64,000 nucleotides of DNA from a virus, in IMG/VR virus record IMGVR_UViG_3300031566_000020, positions 1 to 64,000 of that record; one strand, 5' to 3'. Positions 1 through 6,891 of this stretch are shown piece by piece. The notes under the pieces are model-generated. The model did no database searches and was not told the origin of the DNA. It saw only the letters and a list, made by a program, of their open reading frames with translations. Each line of letters opens with the position of its first letter. The stretch's first letter is position 1. The translations under genes and the position numbers were made by a program.

Positions 1-119
1 CTGTGGCTTTAAAAGTTTTGGAACGGAGAGGAAACGATAACCCTAATATTGCCGACTTATTTGAAACATTCCACGAAGTTGCTGTTGCTGATGGAAAACT
101 AAATAAGGGAGAGAAGTAA
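1..119 (+). CDS. 3' end of a gene of unknown function
   Basis: An open frame enters from the left edge (first full codon at base 3) and ends at a TAA at 117-119 that overlaps the ATG of the next gene (TAATG). The 38 visible residues end in LNKGEK and contain one FETFHEV segment. Too little is present to assign a family. The direct coupling to the recombinase gene suggests the same transcript. Confidence 0.6.
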   Translation, partial: VALKVLERRGNDNPNIADLFETFHEVAVADGKLNKGEK

Positions 120-898
120 TGGATAAATTTTTAGAATACTTAAAACTAAATTATAATTCTCTTAAAACTATTAAGAGTTATTATCAACAAGTAAATACTT
201 TTAATAATTATTGTAATGGAGATATTAACCAAGAAAATTTAAATAATTATCTTCTTAAATGGAAAGAAGAAGGTAAGAGTAATGCTACATTCAATGCGTT
301 TAAAATTGCTATGATTGCTTACTCTAAATTTACCGGACAGGAATTTGAATTTCCTAAATGGAAGAAAACACAGCGTCAGAAAATTGAATATTACTTTACT
401 GAAAAACAATTACCAACTCTATTAAAATATTTTTATAGAGAGAAAGATTTAGTATTAAGATTTATGTTTTATACAGGAGCTAGACCATCAGAGGTTATTA
501 ACCTAAAAGTGTCCGATATCAACTTTGAAACCAAAGACATTGTGTTTTATAATGCTAAAGGAAATAAGGACAGGGTTGTGCCAATATTGAATGACCAACT
601 ATGTGAAGATTTACAAACTCATTGTGAGAAAAAAAGTGATAAGGTCTTTCCTTTTAGTTACCAACAGATTCAAATGATGTTCAAGAAGATTCAAAAACAG
701 ATGAACCTTACCAATGAAGTTATTGAACCAAGAACAATGCGAAGAAGTTTTGCGAAATATTGTTTATCAAAAGGAATGGATATCTCTTATCTTCAAAAAG
801 TAATGGGTCATACTGATATTAAAACAACAGAAATATATGCTGAACCAGATAAGAAAATGATTAAAGAGTTTTGTGAAAAGATAAGGAATGAGAAATAA
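119..898 (+). CDS. Tyrosine recombinase / integrase (XerC/D type)
   Basis: A 259-residue phage-type tyrosine recombinase that would cut and rejoin DNA through a covalent tyrosine intermediate. An N-terminal SAM-like core-binding domain covers about residues 1-80 and the catalytic domain about 95-255. Visible catalytic residues are Arg122 in TGARPSEVINL, a Lys in AKGNKDRV (147-150), Arg208, His231 in MGHTDIKTTEIY and the nucleophile Tyr240. The usual HxxR box reads RTMRR, so its first histidine is Arg205, a departure from the consensus. The protein is short for a phage integrase and lacks an added arm-binding domain, so it resembles Xer-like or dimer-resolution enzymes as much as classical integrases. 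It could serve integration, genome-dimer resolution or inversion. The start is the ATG overlapping the previous stop. Confidence 0.9.
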   Translation: MDKFLEYLKLNYNSLKTIKSYYQQVNTFNNYCNGDINQENLNNYLLKWKEEGKSNATFNAFKIAMIAYSKFTGQEFEFPKWKKTQRQKIEYYFTEKQLPTLLKYFYREKDLVLRFMFYTGARPSEVINLKVSDINFETKDIVFYNAKGNKDRVVPILNDQLCEDLQTHCEKKSDKVFPFSYQQIQMMFKKIQKQMNLTNEVIEPRTMRRSFAKYCLSKGMDISYLQKVMGHTDIKTTEIYAEPDKKMIKEFCEKIRNEK

Positions 899-960
899 TC
901 TCTTATATAATATATCATTGATATACTTATATTGTATTATGTTTTACCACTTTTATAAAA

Positions 961-1010
961 AGAAATACGATAGTATTTCTATTATAAAAAGCAGTAAAAT
1001 ATTACTGCTT
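961..1010. repeat. Two short perfect palindromes after the recombinase gene
   Basis: AGAAATAC-GATA-GTATTTCT (961-980) is an 8-bp stem with a 4-base loop. AAGCAGTAA-AATA-TTACTGCTT (989-1010) is a 9-bp stem with a 4-base loop. Both are perfect and lie within the 320-bp gene-free spacer. The flanks are A/T-rich without a clear uridine tract, so they may be weak bidirectional terminators or protein-binding palindromes. Confidence 0.6.
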
Positions 1011-1021
1011 ATATTTAATAA

Positions 1022-1071
1022 AATCAATACGAAGTATTGTTTTATTACTTTTTATATACTTCGTATTGATT
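1022..1071. repeat. 16-bp perfect inverted repeat, possible terminator or recombinase site
   Basis: The left arm AATCAATACGAAGTAT (1022-1037) is the exact reverse complement of the right arm at 1056-1071, separated by an 18-base T-rich loop. It is the longest perfect palindrome noticed in the window and sits 124 bp downstream of the tyrosine recombinase stop. The arms contain ACTTCGTAT, also found in loxP half-sites, but in the opposite relative orientation and with a longer spacer. It could be a terminator or a recombinase-binding site. The rest of the spacer (1072-1164) holds only a small GCGTC/GACGC hairpin near 1111-1128 and then promoter P1. Confidence 0.6.
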
Positions 1072-1164
1072 ATTTTGAAAACTTCAGCATTTAAAATGCA
1101 CTTATAAATTGCGTCCAGAGGACGACGCAGTTGATGTATAATCAAACATTTGACGTATAAAAAC

Positions 1165-1193
1165 TTGACAACTTTGCAATAATATGGTATACT
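1165..1193 (+). promoter_or_regulatory. Sigma-70 promoter P1, extended -10
   Basis: TTGACA (1165-1170), a 17-base spacer, and TATACT (1188-1193) preceded by TGG, which makes TGnTATACT, an extended -10. The -35 lies in AAACTTGACAAC, a context shared with the promoters at 2433, 16391 and 21855. It would drive the genes starting at 1221. Confidence 0.85.
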
Positions 1194-1220
1194 TGTATAG
1201 GAGTATAAAAGGAGAAAACT

Positions 1221-1451
1221 ATGAATAGAAAACAACGAAGGGCAAATCGCTATAACTCTATTACTTTCAAGGGTTATAACAAAAGGCACACAAAAGGGGC
1301 TTCCGGTGCGTTACCTGTTCATTTGGAACACTTTAGGAAGCTTGAATACATTAAAAAAGCAACAGAATTTGCAAAAAATGAGTTGAATAAAAACACAGAA
1401 CCTGTTGTACTAGAACAAGTTAATGAAAAAACAGAGGAAAAAACAGCCTAA
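1221..1451 (+). CDS. Small basic hypothetical protein
   Basis: 76 residues, no recognised family. The N-terminal third is very basic (NRKQRRANRYNS) and the C-terminus is acidic (NEKTEEKTA). It has a good ribosome binding site (AAGGAG) 6 bases before the ATG and is the first gene after promoter P1, so it is probably expressed early. The basic N-terminus would suit nucleic-acid or protein binding, which is inference only. Confidence 0.65.
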   Translation: MNRKQRRANRYNSITFKGYNKRHTKGASGALPVHLEHFRKLEYIKKATEFAKNELNKNTEPVVLEQVNEKTEEKTA

Positions 1452-1469
1452 TTTTTGGGGTAATTTGCT

Positions 1470-1739
1470 ATGAAAGCACTTTGGTCATTAAATGTTGAGA
1501 TTTTAGAAGAATATTATGCTCTGCTTGAGAAACTTGAAGCGAAGTTTTTTAGACCATTAACCTATGAGGAGCAAGAGGTAGCTTTTTTAGAGTTGATGAA
1601 GCATAAGAATATCAAACCAATTGGGCATACTGAATTAAATAAAGAAGAATATATAAATGAGTTAGTTTCAAAAGGGAAAAAGATTTTAAATATAGATGAG
1701 GACGGATATAAATTTTACAAACCAAAGGATGAAGAATGA
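1470..1739 (+). CDS. Hypothetical protein
   Basis: 89 residues, rich in Glu, Leu and Lys and probably largely helical, with the segment LTYEEQEVAFLELMKH in the middle. No known domain is recognised. It lies 18 bp after the previous gene, and its TGA stop overlaps the next ATG (ATGA), placing it in the P1 operon. Confidence 0.6.
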   Translation: MKALWSLNVEILEEYYALLEKLEAKFFRPLTYEEQEVAFLELMKHKNIKPIGHTELNKEEYINELVSKGKKILNIDEDGYKFYKPKDEE

Positions 1740-1903
1740 AAGAGATTAACATTGGTTATTATAGATTTCAAATTTTAAATGATGGCGGTACATCAAGTGA
1801 GAATGGAATTTTCTGTGGAAATCATATTGACAATATAATTTTAGAAAATAAATTAGAAGGTGTTGAATTAGAAGTTATTTTAAGACCGAAGGAGAAGAAA
1901 TAA
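1736..1903 (+). CDS. Small hypothetical protein (55 aa)
   Basis: A 55-residue frame begins MKEINIGYYRF and ends RPKEKK. It is coupled on both sides by stop-start overlaps (ATGA at 1736, TAATG at 1901-1905), which is the main evidence that it is translated. It has no recognisable domain. Confidence 0.55.
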   Translation: MKEINIGYYRFQILNDGGTSSENGIFCGNHIDNIILENKLEGVELEVILRPKEKK

Positions 1904-2418
1904 TGAAAAAACTAATCGTATTATTTTTAATGTGTTTTGCATTGACCGGATGTTCTCTTTTACCAAGAGTAACATTTGATACTCCAAATACATTACCACA
2001 ATCAACGGACAAATCATCAGCCAAATTTAAATGCTCCGGAAAGATTGAGTATTATGAAGATGGCACAGTAAAGTCATGCTCCAAAGGATTCTATCAATAT
2101 CAAACGAATTATCAGAAGCAAGAACGTAAAATGACTATTACTGAAAGAGTAAAAAGCTATATCAATGCATTAGCCGGATGGGGATTTTGGGGTGTTGTTT
2201 TAATTATCATCTTATGTCCATCCTTGCTTGGCATCATAGTTGGTAGAGTTTTAGAAGCAACAGGTGGTATCGCTAAAACAACTCTTAATAAGGTTGCAAA
2301 GGCTGTACAAGAAGCAAGGAAGAATGGTAAGGATTTAAATGTGGCATTAGAATCCGAATTAGATGAAAAGAACAAGAAATATATTGCCGATTTAAAAGCA
2401 AAGGAGAAAATTAAATAG
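1903..2418 (+). CDS. Lipoprotein with internal membrane segment (possible unimolecular spanin)
   Basis: 171 residues. A lipoprotein signal peptide ends in the lipobox LTGC with Cys17 as the lipidated residue. About 75 polar residues follow, then a hydrophobic segment (about 93-115, GFWGVVLIIILCPSLLGII) and a 55-residue charged tail. A lipid anchor at one end plus a later membrane helix is the layout of u-spanins, which bridge outer and inner membranes during lysis of Gram-negative hosts. However, u-spanins normally end soon after the helix, and no holin or lysin gene is adjacent. Alternatives are a surface-exclusion lipoprotein. It ends with TAG, one of few amber stops here. Confidence 0.6.
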   Translation: MKKLIVLFLMCFALTGCSLLPRVTFDTPNTLPQSTDKSSAKFKCSGKIEYYEDGTVKSCSKGFYQYQTNYQKQERKMTITERVKSYINALAGWGFWGVVLIIILCPSLLGIIVGRVLEATGGIAKTTLNKVAKAVQEARKNGKDLNVALESELDEKNKKYIADLKAKEKIK

Positions 2419-2432
2419 TGTATTTTTAAAAC

Positions 2433-2461
2433 TTGACGACTTTTAAAAAATATGTTATACT
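2433..2461 (+). promoter_or_regulatory. Sigma-70 promoter P2
   Basis: TTGACG (2433-2438), a 17-base spacer, and TATACT (2456-2461) with TG two bases before the -10 (ATGTTATACT). It sits between the lipoprotein stop and the deoxyribosyltransferase-like gene at 2506 and matches the P1 context (AAACTTGAC, ATATG before the -10). Confidence 0.85.
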
Positions 2462-2505
2462 TGAAGTGAAAGGTTTGGGAAGCTTACATTCTACAAAGGA
2501 AAATT

Positions 2506-3033
2506 ATGTTAAAAGAAACTCCTAAAAATCTAATGTATGTTTACTTGGGTGGAATCATGTTGGGCGGTGAAGCTCAAAAACCAACAGTTGATTGGCGATA
2601 TAGATTAAGAGAAAGCTATGCCAATTGGAAAGGGCAAGGAATGTATGAGATTTGTTTTCTTGACCCTTGGAATGGGGAAGTAGGGGCTGTTATAGATAAA
2701 GAAGGTCTAACAAATGAAAGAGTTCCCGGCAAGGCAATATATGAAGGAGATAAATTAGCTATTAAAAAATCAGATATTGTTATTGCTAATTTTAATCAGT
2801 ATGGAAGTCCAAGACCTTCTGTTGGAACATACTTTGAATGTGGAATGGCATTGGCATTTGATAAACCTTTGATTCTTATTGTTCCAGAAAGAGAGCATGA
2901 AAGATGGAGCAGACATCCATTTACAACTCAATCGGTAGCAATATATAAATCCGTTGATGAGTTAATAGAATCAAAAATTTTAAACTGGTTTTACAAAAGG
3001 ACAAACTCTGCTATTTATGAGTGGAATTTATAA
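2506..3033 (+). CDS. Nucleoside 2-deoxyribosyltransferase-like protein 1
   Basis: 175 residues. The fold signature of the nucleoside 2-deoxyribosyltransferase superfamily is visible: an N-terminal strand with YVYLGGIM, a Trp-Arg segment (DWRYRLRESY), DPWN, a KKSDIVIANF strand and the nucleophile motif SVGTYFECGMA with Glu111. Family members cleave or swap bases on deoxynucleosides or hydrolyse nucleoside monophosphates. It is the first gene after promoter P2 and is coupled by TAATG to a second member of the family. Its substrate cannot be read from sequence. Confidence 0.8.
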   Translation: MLKETPKNLMYVYLGGIMLGGEAQKPTVDWRYRLRESYANWKGQGMYEICFLDPWNGEVGAVIDKEGLTNERVPGKAIYEGDKLAIKKSDIVIANFNQYGSPRPSVGTYFECGMALAFDKPLILIVPEREHERWSRHPFTTQSVAIYKSVDELIESKILNWFYKRTNSAIYEWNL

Positions 3034-3641
3034 TGGCAAACAACGAAAAAATTATTAATGACTATTTAAAAACCTACTTAATTGGTGCTATGGAGAAAAC
3101 CCAAGATAAAGATAATGGTAGGGGTTGGAGAGATAGGTTAAGACCTGAATTGGAATCCAGATTCGATTCAAATAATAATCCAGTTTATGTCTTTGACCCT
3201 ACTATTATGGAAGAAGAACGCACAGGATATGATGTAAAAGAATTCCATGAGAAATTAGAGGATTGGATTTCTTCAGGTAAAAGAGATAAGATTCGTGAAG
3301 CAATGGATAAAATTTGGAGAGGAAAAACATCTTTAAAACAAACAGAAACAACAAAAGCAGATTTGCATCATATGTTTGGTGATGTAGATTATGTTCGGAA
3401 TTCCAATTTTATTATCTGTATGATTAATGAAGGCGATTCTCCTTGCGGTACATATTTTGAAGCCGGTTATGCTTATGAAAGAAATATACCTATCTATTTA
3501 ATTCAAACAATGGCTCTTTCAAAGTATAATAAATCTTTTCTTGGTTGGGTTCTTGGAAGCGGTGGAGATATATTTCCTAACCAAAAACAATTACTGGAAT
3601 ATTTAGATAAGAGATATAATTTAAAAAAGATGGAGAAATAA
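3033..3641 (+). CDS. Nucleoside 2-deoxyribosyltransferase-like protein 2
   Basis: 202 residues from the ATG at 3033. This ATG overlaps the previous stop and is preferred over an in-frame GTG at 3021. It has the same superfamily features as its neighbour: YLIGAM at the N-terminus, GWRDRLRPEL, VFDPTIM, VRNSNFIICM, and CGTYFEAGYAYE with the probable catalytic Glu143. A charged insertion (about 60-110) distinguishes it from protein 1. Two diverged, co-transcribed members beside a dNTP-diphosphohydrolase-like gene suggest purine-nucleotide remodelling, either scavenging host nucleotides or making an altered nucleotide. That role is inferred from context. Confidence 0.8.
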   Translation: MANNEKIINDYLKTYLIGAMEKTQDKDNGRGWRDRLRPELESRFDSNNNPVYVFDPTIMEEERTGYDVKEFHEKLEDWISSGKRDKIREAMDKIWRGKTSLKQTETTKADLHHMFGDVDYVRNSNFIICMINEGDSPCGTYFEAGYAYERNIPIYLIQTMALSKYNKSFLGWVLGSGGDIFPNQKQLLEYLDKRYNLKKMEK

Positions 3642-3642
3642 T

Positions 3643-4029
3643 ATGAAATTTAATGAAGTCAAGGATAGTGGAAAAAGACAGCAGTTTGAAACAGGTAGCA
3701 AAAGGGATACAAATGAAGGGAAACCACGTTATGATTTGATTCCACCTTTGGCTTTGAATAGACTTGCTATGCATTTTGCTAACGGAGCAAAGAAGTATGG
3801 TGACCGAAATTGGGAAAAAGGACAGCCATTAAACAGATACATAGAAAGTGCTGAAAGACATTTACAAAAGATGAAGATGGGCATTGTAGATGAAGACCAT
3901 GAATCAGCATTAGTATGGAATATAATGGCTTATATGCATACCAAGATGATGATAGAAACAGGGGAACTACCAAAAGAATTAGATAATGTTCCTAAATACA
4001 GCGAAGCAGTAAAAAAATTATTTCAATAA
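3643..4029 (+). CDS. dATP/dGTP diphosphohydrolase-like protein (DUF5664 type)
   Basis: 128 residues. It matches the small phage family annotated as dATP/dGTP diphosphohydrolase N-terminal domain: KPRYDLIPPLALNRLAMHF, then GAKKYGDRNWEKG, RYIESAERHL and a DEDHESALVWNIMAY helix. The E/H/D-rich helices are the metal-binding helices of the all-alpha NTP pyrophosphohydrolase (MazG-like) type. It would hydrolyse dNTPs to dNMPs. It starts 1 bp after the second deoxyribosyltransferase-like gene, which supports a shared pathway. Confidence 0.75.
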   Translation: MKFNEVKDSGKRQQFETGSKRDTNEGKPRYDLIPPLALNRLAMHFANGAKKYGDRNWEKGQPLNRYIESAERHLQKMKMGIVDEDHESALVWNIMAYMHTKMMIETGELPKELDNVPKYSEAVKKLFQ

Positions 4030-4043
4030 CAAGGAGAAAGAAA

Positions 4044-4187
4044 ATGAAACCTAGGAAGGAAGTGATTGAGGACGTATTAAATGCTTTTTTGGGTATTGAT
4101 GGACAAGAAGAAGGAGTAAGTGCAGTTTTAGATGATGATGAAATTGATTTGCTATCAACAGCTATTGATGAAGCTTTGAAAGGATAA
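4044..4187 (+). CDS. Small acidic hypothetical protein (47 aa)
   Basis: 47 residues, strongly acidic (GQEEGVSAVLDDDEIDLL). It has an excellent ribosome binding site (AAGGAG) 8 bases before the ATG and is followed 1 bp later by the next gene. No domain is recognised. The acidity resembles small phage inhibitor proteins, but that is only a resemblance. Confidence 0.6.
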   Translation: MKPRKEVIEDVLNAFLGIDGQEEGVSAVLDDDEIDLLSTAIDEALKG

Positions 4188-4188
4188 C

Positions 4189-4404
4189 ATGAAAATCCAA
4201 GTCAAAATTAATAGAGATAATGAAAATCTATATTGCACATATTACAAAGAGCTAATTCCTATTGATGAAAAATATTTAGAAGTCACAGATTATTATTTAG
4301 ATGATGTCATCATAAATGTTTATAGTTATGAATGTATGGACATGTTAGTTAATGACCATATGGAAGAATATGATGAATCACCAGATATTTTCGGAGATTT
4401 TTAA
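4189..4404 (+). CDS. Small acidic hypothetical protein (71 aa)
   Basis: 71 residues, acidic and rich in Tyr and Asp (DYYLDDVIINVY). The stop overlaps the start of the exonuclease gene (TAATG at 4402-4406). No known family is recognised. Confidence 0.6.
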   Translation: MKIQVKINRDNENLYCTYYKELIPIDEKYLEVTDYYLDDVIINVYSYECMDMLVNDHMEEYDESPDIFGDF

Positions 4405-5417
4405 TGAAAAAGGTTGTAATACTAGATGCCGGAGTTCTTACTCACCGCAGTATCTTTGCTTGGGGTGCTGAAAAAAGAAGACTGTTGCTAAAAGGCACAG
4501 ATGATGACCCAAGATGTCCGGCTAGTTATACATATTTAAATACCTGTTATGCAACTTTAAAGAAGATAGGAATAGATAAAGATGATATTGTAATAGTGGC
4601 TAAAGATGGATGGAATTCATGGAGAAAAGCGTTCTTACCGGAATATAAAGGGCAAAGAAAGGCTTTAAGAAAAAGCCATGAAGAAATTGATTGGAAAGCT
4701 CAATATGCAATCATCAATAGGTTGGAAAGACAATTAGATAAATATACTAATTGGCATGTACTACAATTAAATAATGCTTTTAACTTTGCTGATTTATGTT
4801 TAACAGATGAAGGGCAAGAATTAAATATAGAAGACTATGATATTGACATGGCTACGGAGTATGGTATTGAGTGTGATGATATTATGGCTGTAGCAGTTAA
4901 GTATTTTAAAAACTATGACGAAATTGTTTTAATGACAATTGATGAAGATATTTCACAGTTAGTTTATTATAAAAATGTTAAGATTTTTAATCCAAATTTA
5001 AAAAGTCCAACGAATAAAGCTAATAAAGGATATTACGAAATTGTAAAAGAACCTCTAAAAATCAGGGCAAAGAAATACAGGTTAGGAGATAAGTCAGATA
5101 ACATTTTAGTAAACAAAAATCACGATACACCAAGAGATGTAGAGATAAGACAGCTTGTTATTAATCTGATAGATTTGCCGGGGTGGGTGGAAGAACCTAT
5201 TTTGAAACAATTAAACAATTTAGATTATGAGAAAACAATAGATTATAATAATTTGCCATTTCAAAACTCTTTGGGAAAAAGATTTGATACAATTTACAGC
5301 AAGAAATCAGTTCGTACTTATGAAGAATCCATTGAAAGAGATACAAAGAAGCAACAGATAGATGCTGAAAAATCCAAATTAAAAAGAAGTCAGAAGAAAA
5401 AGAAGGTTAAAGTATGA
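4404..5417 (+). CDS. FEN/PIN-like 5'-3' exonuclease (T4 Rnh type)
   Basis: 337 residues. Features of phage 5'-nucleases are an N-terminal Asp in ILDAGVLTHR, the arch-region basic motif DGWNSWRKAFLPEYKGQR, acidic metal ligands in YGIECDDIMAVAVKYF, LMTIDEDISQL, and the helix-3-turn region RLGDKSDNI. These enzymes remove RNA primers and 5' flaps on the lagging strand. The C-terminal 40 residues are a basic Lys/Arg tail. It leads a run of replication genes that includes the primase-helicase, resolvase, RecA-like protein and polymerase. Confidence 0.85.
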   Translation: MKKVVILDAGVLTHRSIFAWGAEKRRLLLKGTDDDPRCPASYTYLNTCYATLKKIGIDKDDIVIVAKDGWNSWRKAFLPEYKGQRKALRKSHEEIDWKAQYAIINRLERQLDKYTNWHVLQLNNAFNFADLCLTDEGQELNIEDYDIDMATEYGIECDDIMAVAVKYFKNYDEIVLMTIDEDISQLVYYKNVKIFNPNLKSPTNKANKGYYEIVKEPLKIRAKKYRLGDKSDNILVNKNHDTPRDVEIRQLVINLIDLPGWVEEPILKQLNNLDYEKTIDYNNLPFQNSLGKRFDTIYSKKSVRTYEESIERDTKKQQIDAEKSKLKRSQKKKKVKV

Positions 5418-5548
5418 AGATTGACCCTTTGGATATTTATAAATCAATAAGAAAGACTTGGAAAAAGAATCCAAAGACCGAAGTACATAAAACAAAGAAG
5501 CGTAAATCAAAACAACAGGAAAAAATAGATTTAAAGAAGGAGTATTGA
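5414..5548 (+). CDS. Small very basic hypothetical protein (44 aa)
   Basis: 44 residues with about one third Lys/Arg (KTKKRKSKQQEKIDLKK). It starts in an ATGA overlap with the exonuclease stop and ends 1 bp before the next gene. No domain is recognised; the charge would suit nucleic-acid binding. Confidence 0.5.
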   Translation: MKIDPLDIYKSIRKTWKKNPKTEVHKTKKRKSKQQEKIDLKKEY

Positions 5549-5549
5549 T

Positions 5550-5798
5550 ATGCCATATATTAAAAGGGATAGGAGAGAAGAACTTGAAGGCTTGTATTTT
5601 AACATGAAGAATGTTGGTCTAAAAGCAGATGGCGATATTAATTATCTCTTATATAAGTATTGTAAAGAAGTGATTAAGCCAAGCTACAATAATTATAAAA
5701 ATTTTTGTGGTGAGTTGCGTCAATGTGCTACAGAGATTGAAAGAAGGATTTTAGCAGAATACGAAGATGAAAAAATTCAAGAAAATGGAGATGTATAA
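5550..5798 (+). CDS. Hypothetical helical protein
   Basis: 82 residues. It begins MPYIKRDRREELEGLYF and has the segment GDINYLLYKYCKEVIKPSYNNY. This resembles small phage proteins of unknown role often found in replication clusters (they share a K-x-R-R-E-x-L start and a G-D-I-N-Y motif). A good RBS (AAGGAG) lies upstream. Function unknown. Confidence 0.65.
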   Translation: MPYIKRDRREELEGLYFNMKNVGLKADGDINYLLYKYCKEVIKPSYNNYKNFCGELRQCATEIERRILAEYEDEKIQENGDV

Positions 5799-5812
5799 TA
5801 AAGGAGAAGAAA

Positions 5813-6088
5813 ATGGCAAATGAAGGTTATGATAGAAAAAAAGATGTTCAGCTTTTCAAAGAAGGAATTAATGTTGGTAAGGAACGTGGCAATCGTTATT
5901 TAAACGTGGTTGCTTATCAGTATGATGGTGGTGAAAAGAAGATTCGTATTGAAGTTTCTAATAAGAACACGAACCCTAATGCTGACCCTAAAAAGCAGTG
6001 GATTAGAGTTGCCGGGATTTCTCAAATTACAAAGGCTGAAGCTGAAGGTTTAGTAAAACTTTTAGAAAAAGCAATTTATAAAATTTAA
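5813..6088 (+). CDS. Hypothetical beta-rich protein, possible nucleic-acid-binding
   Basis: 91 residues with alternating hydrophobic strands (YLNVVAYQYDGG, KKIRIEVSN, KQWIRVAGI) followed by a C-terminal helix (KAEAEGLVKLLEKAI). This strand-strand-strand-helix pattern recalls small single-strand-binding folds of the PC4 type, but no diagnostic motif is present. It has a strong RBS (AAAGGAG) and lies in the replication cluster. Confidence 0.6.
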   Translation: MANEGYDRKKDVQLFKEGINVGKERGNRYLNVVAYQYDGGEKKIRIEVSNKNTNPNADPKKQWIRVAGISQITKAEAEGLVKLLEKAIYKI

Positions 6089-6099
6089 GGAGCTGATTT

Positions 6100-6888
6100 A
6101 TGGCAAAAGTTATTCAGACAGTAGCATGGACTATGAAGGATGATGCTGTTATTAAGTTAAAAGAATCTAATACAGCATATGATGTAGATGAAAAGGTAGA
6201 TGCCTTTTTAAAGGGAAAAAATCTCTATGATGAGTTAGATGGAAAGAAAGTTGAAGTAGAGATTGATGAAGAAAAAGGACATAACGGAACAATTATGCGT
6301 CTTACTCTTGCTGATGGGAAAAAAGAAGAACCTAAAGCAGAAGAACCAAAAGAAACTCCTAAAGAAGAACCTAAACAGCAAGAAAAAGCAGAACCTGTCA
6401 AAGATGAATTGATTATAAAAGAATTGACAGTTGCTGGAGTTTCGGTAAAAAATGCTGGTGTTACTTTCAAAGAAGAAGAAAAGGTTTGGTATACACTTGA
6501 TAGTACAATTAATGCACAGGAATTTAAAGATAAGTATACAAAAAAAGTTGTTGAAGTTTCTATTTTGAAAACAGATAAGGGCAATGATGTAATCAAAGGT
6601 TATACTGTTAAAGAGGATGATGTTAAATCAGAAGATGAAACAACCGAACCAGATGAACCAAGCATGACACAAAAGGATGCTTTTTACAGAGTAAAACAGC
6701 TAGAAAGTCAAGTTCGATATTTAAAGGAACAGCAATCAGCATCTTTTGAAGCACAGTCAGCAGTAAATTCTGCAAACCAAGCAATCACCGGATGTATTGA
6801 AGATGATATTGATAAGGTGCTTGTAAAACTTGAAAAAATTGCAACTAAGAATTATGAGATGATTCAGAAGTTAAAAAATAAGGAATAA
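6100..6888 (+). CDS. Two-domain beta protein with acidic linker and coiled coil
   Basis: 262 residues. The first beta-rich segment (about 1-72) ends with VEIDEEKGHNGTIMRL, followed by a Glu/Pro/Lys repeat linker (about 74-102). A second beta-rich segment with similar ends (about 105-165, VSILKTDKGNDVIKGY) is followed by an acidic stretch and a C-terminal helix/coiled coil. The two beta segments look like diverged copies of one small fold. A role as a phage single-strand DNA-binding or replication accessory protein is plausible from its position between exonuclease and primase, but no OB-fold signature can be asserted. Confidence 0.6.
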   Translation: MAKVIQTVAWTMKDDAVIKLKESNTAYDVDEKVDAFLKGKNLYDELDGKKVEVEIDEEKGHNGTIMRLTLADGKKEEPKAEEPKETPKEEPKQQEKAEPVKDELIIKELTVAGVSVKNAGVTFKEEEKVWYTLDSTINAQEFKDKYTKKVVEVSILKTDKGNDVIKGYTVKEDDVKSEDETTEPDEPSMTQKDAFYRVKQLESQVRYLKEQQSASFEAQSAVNSANQAITGCIEDDIDKVLVKLEKIATKNYEMIQKLKNKE

Positions 6889-6891
6889 ACC

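Noticed and set aside
1022-1071. A true loxP-type site
   Set aside because: The ACTTCGTAT blocks are in the opposite order and separated by 18 rather than 8 bases, so only the short block is shared.
3021-3641. GTG start four codons upstream of the second deoxyribosyltransferase-like gene
   Set aside because: The ATG at 3033 gives the TAATG coupling seen throughout this genome.
6225-6596. 123-residue minus-strand frame
   Set aside because: Antisense shadow of the EPK-rich linker protein, with no ribosome binding site.
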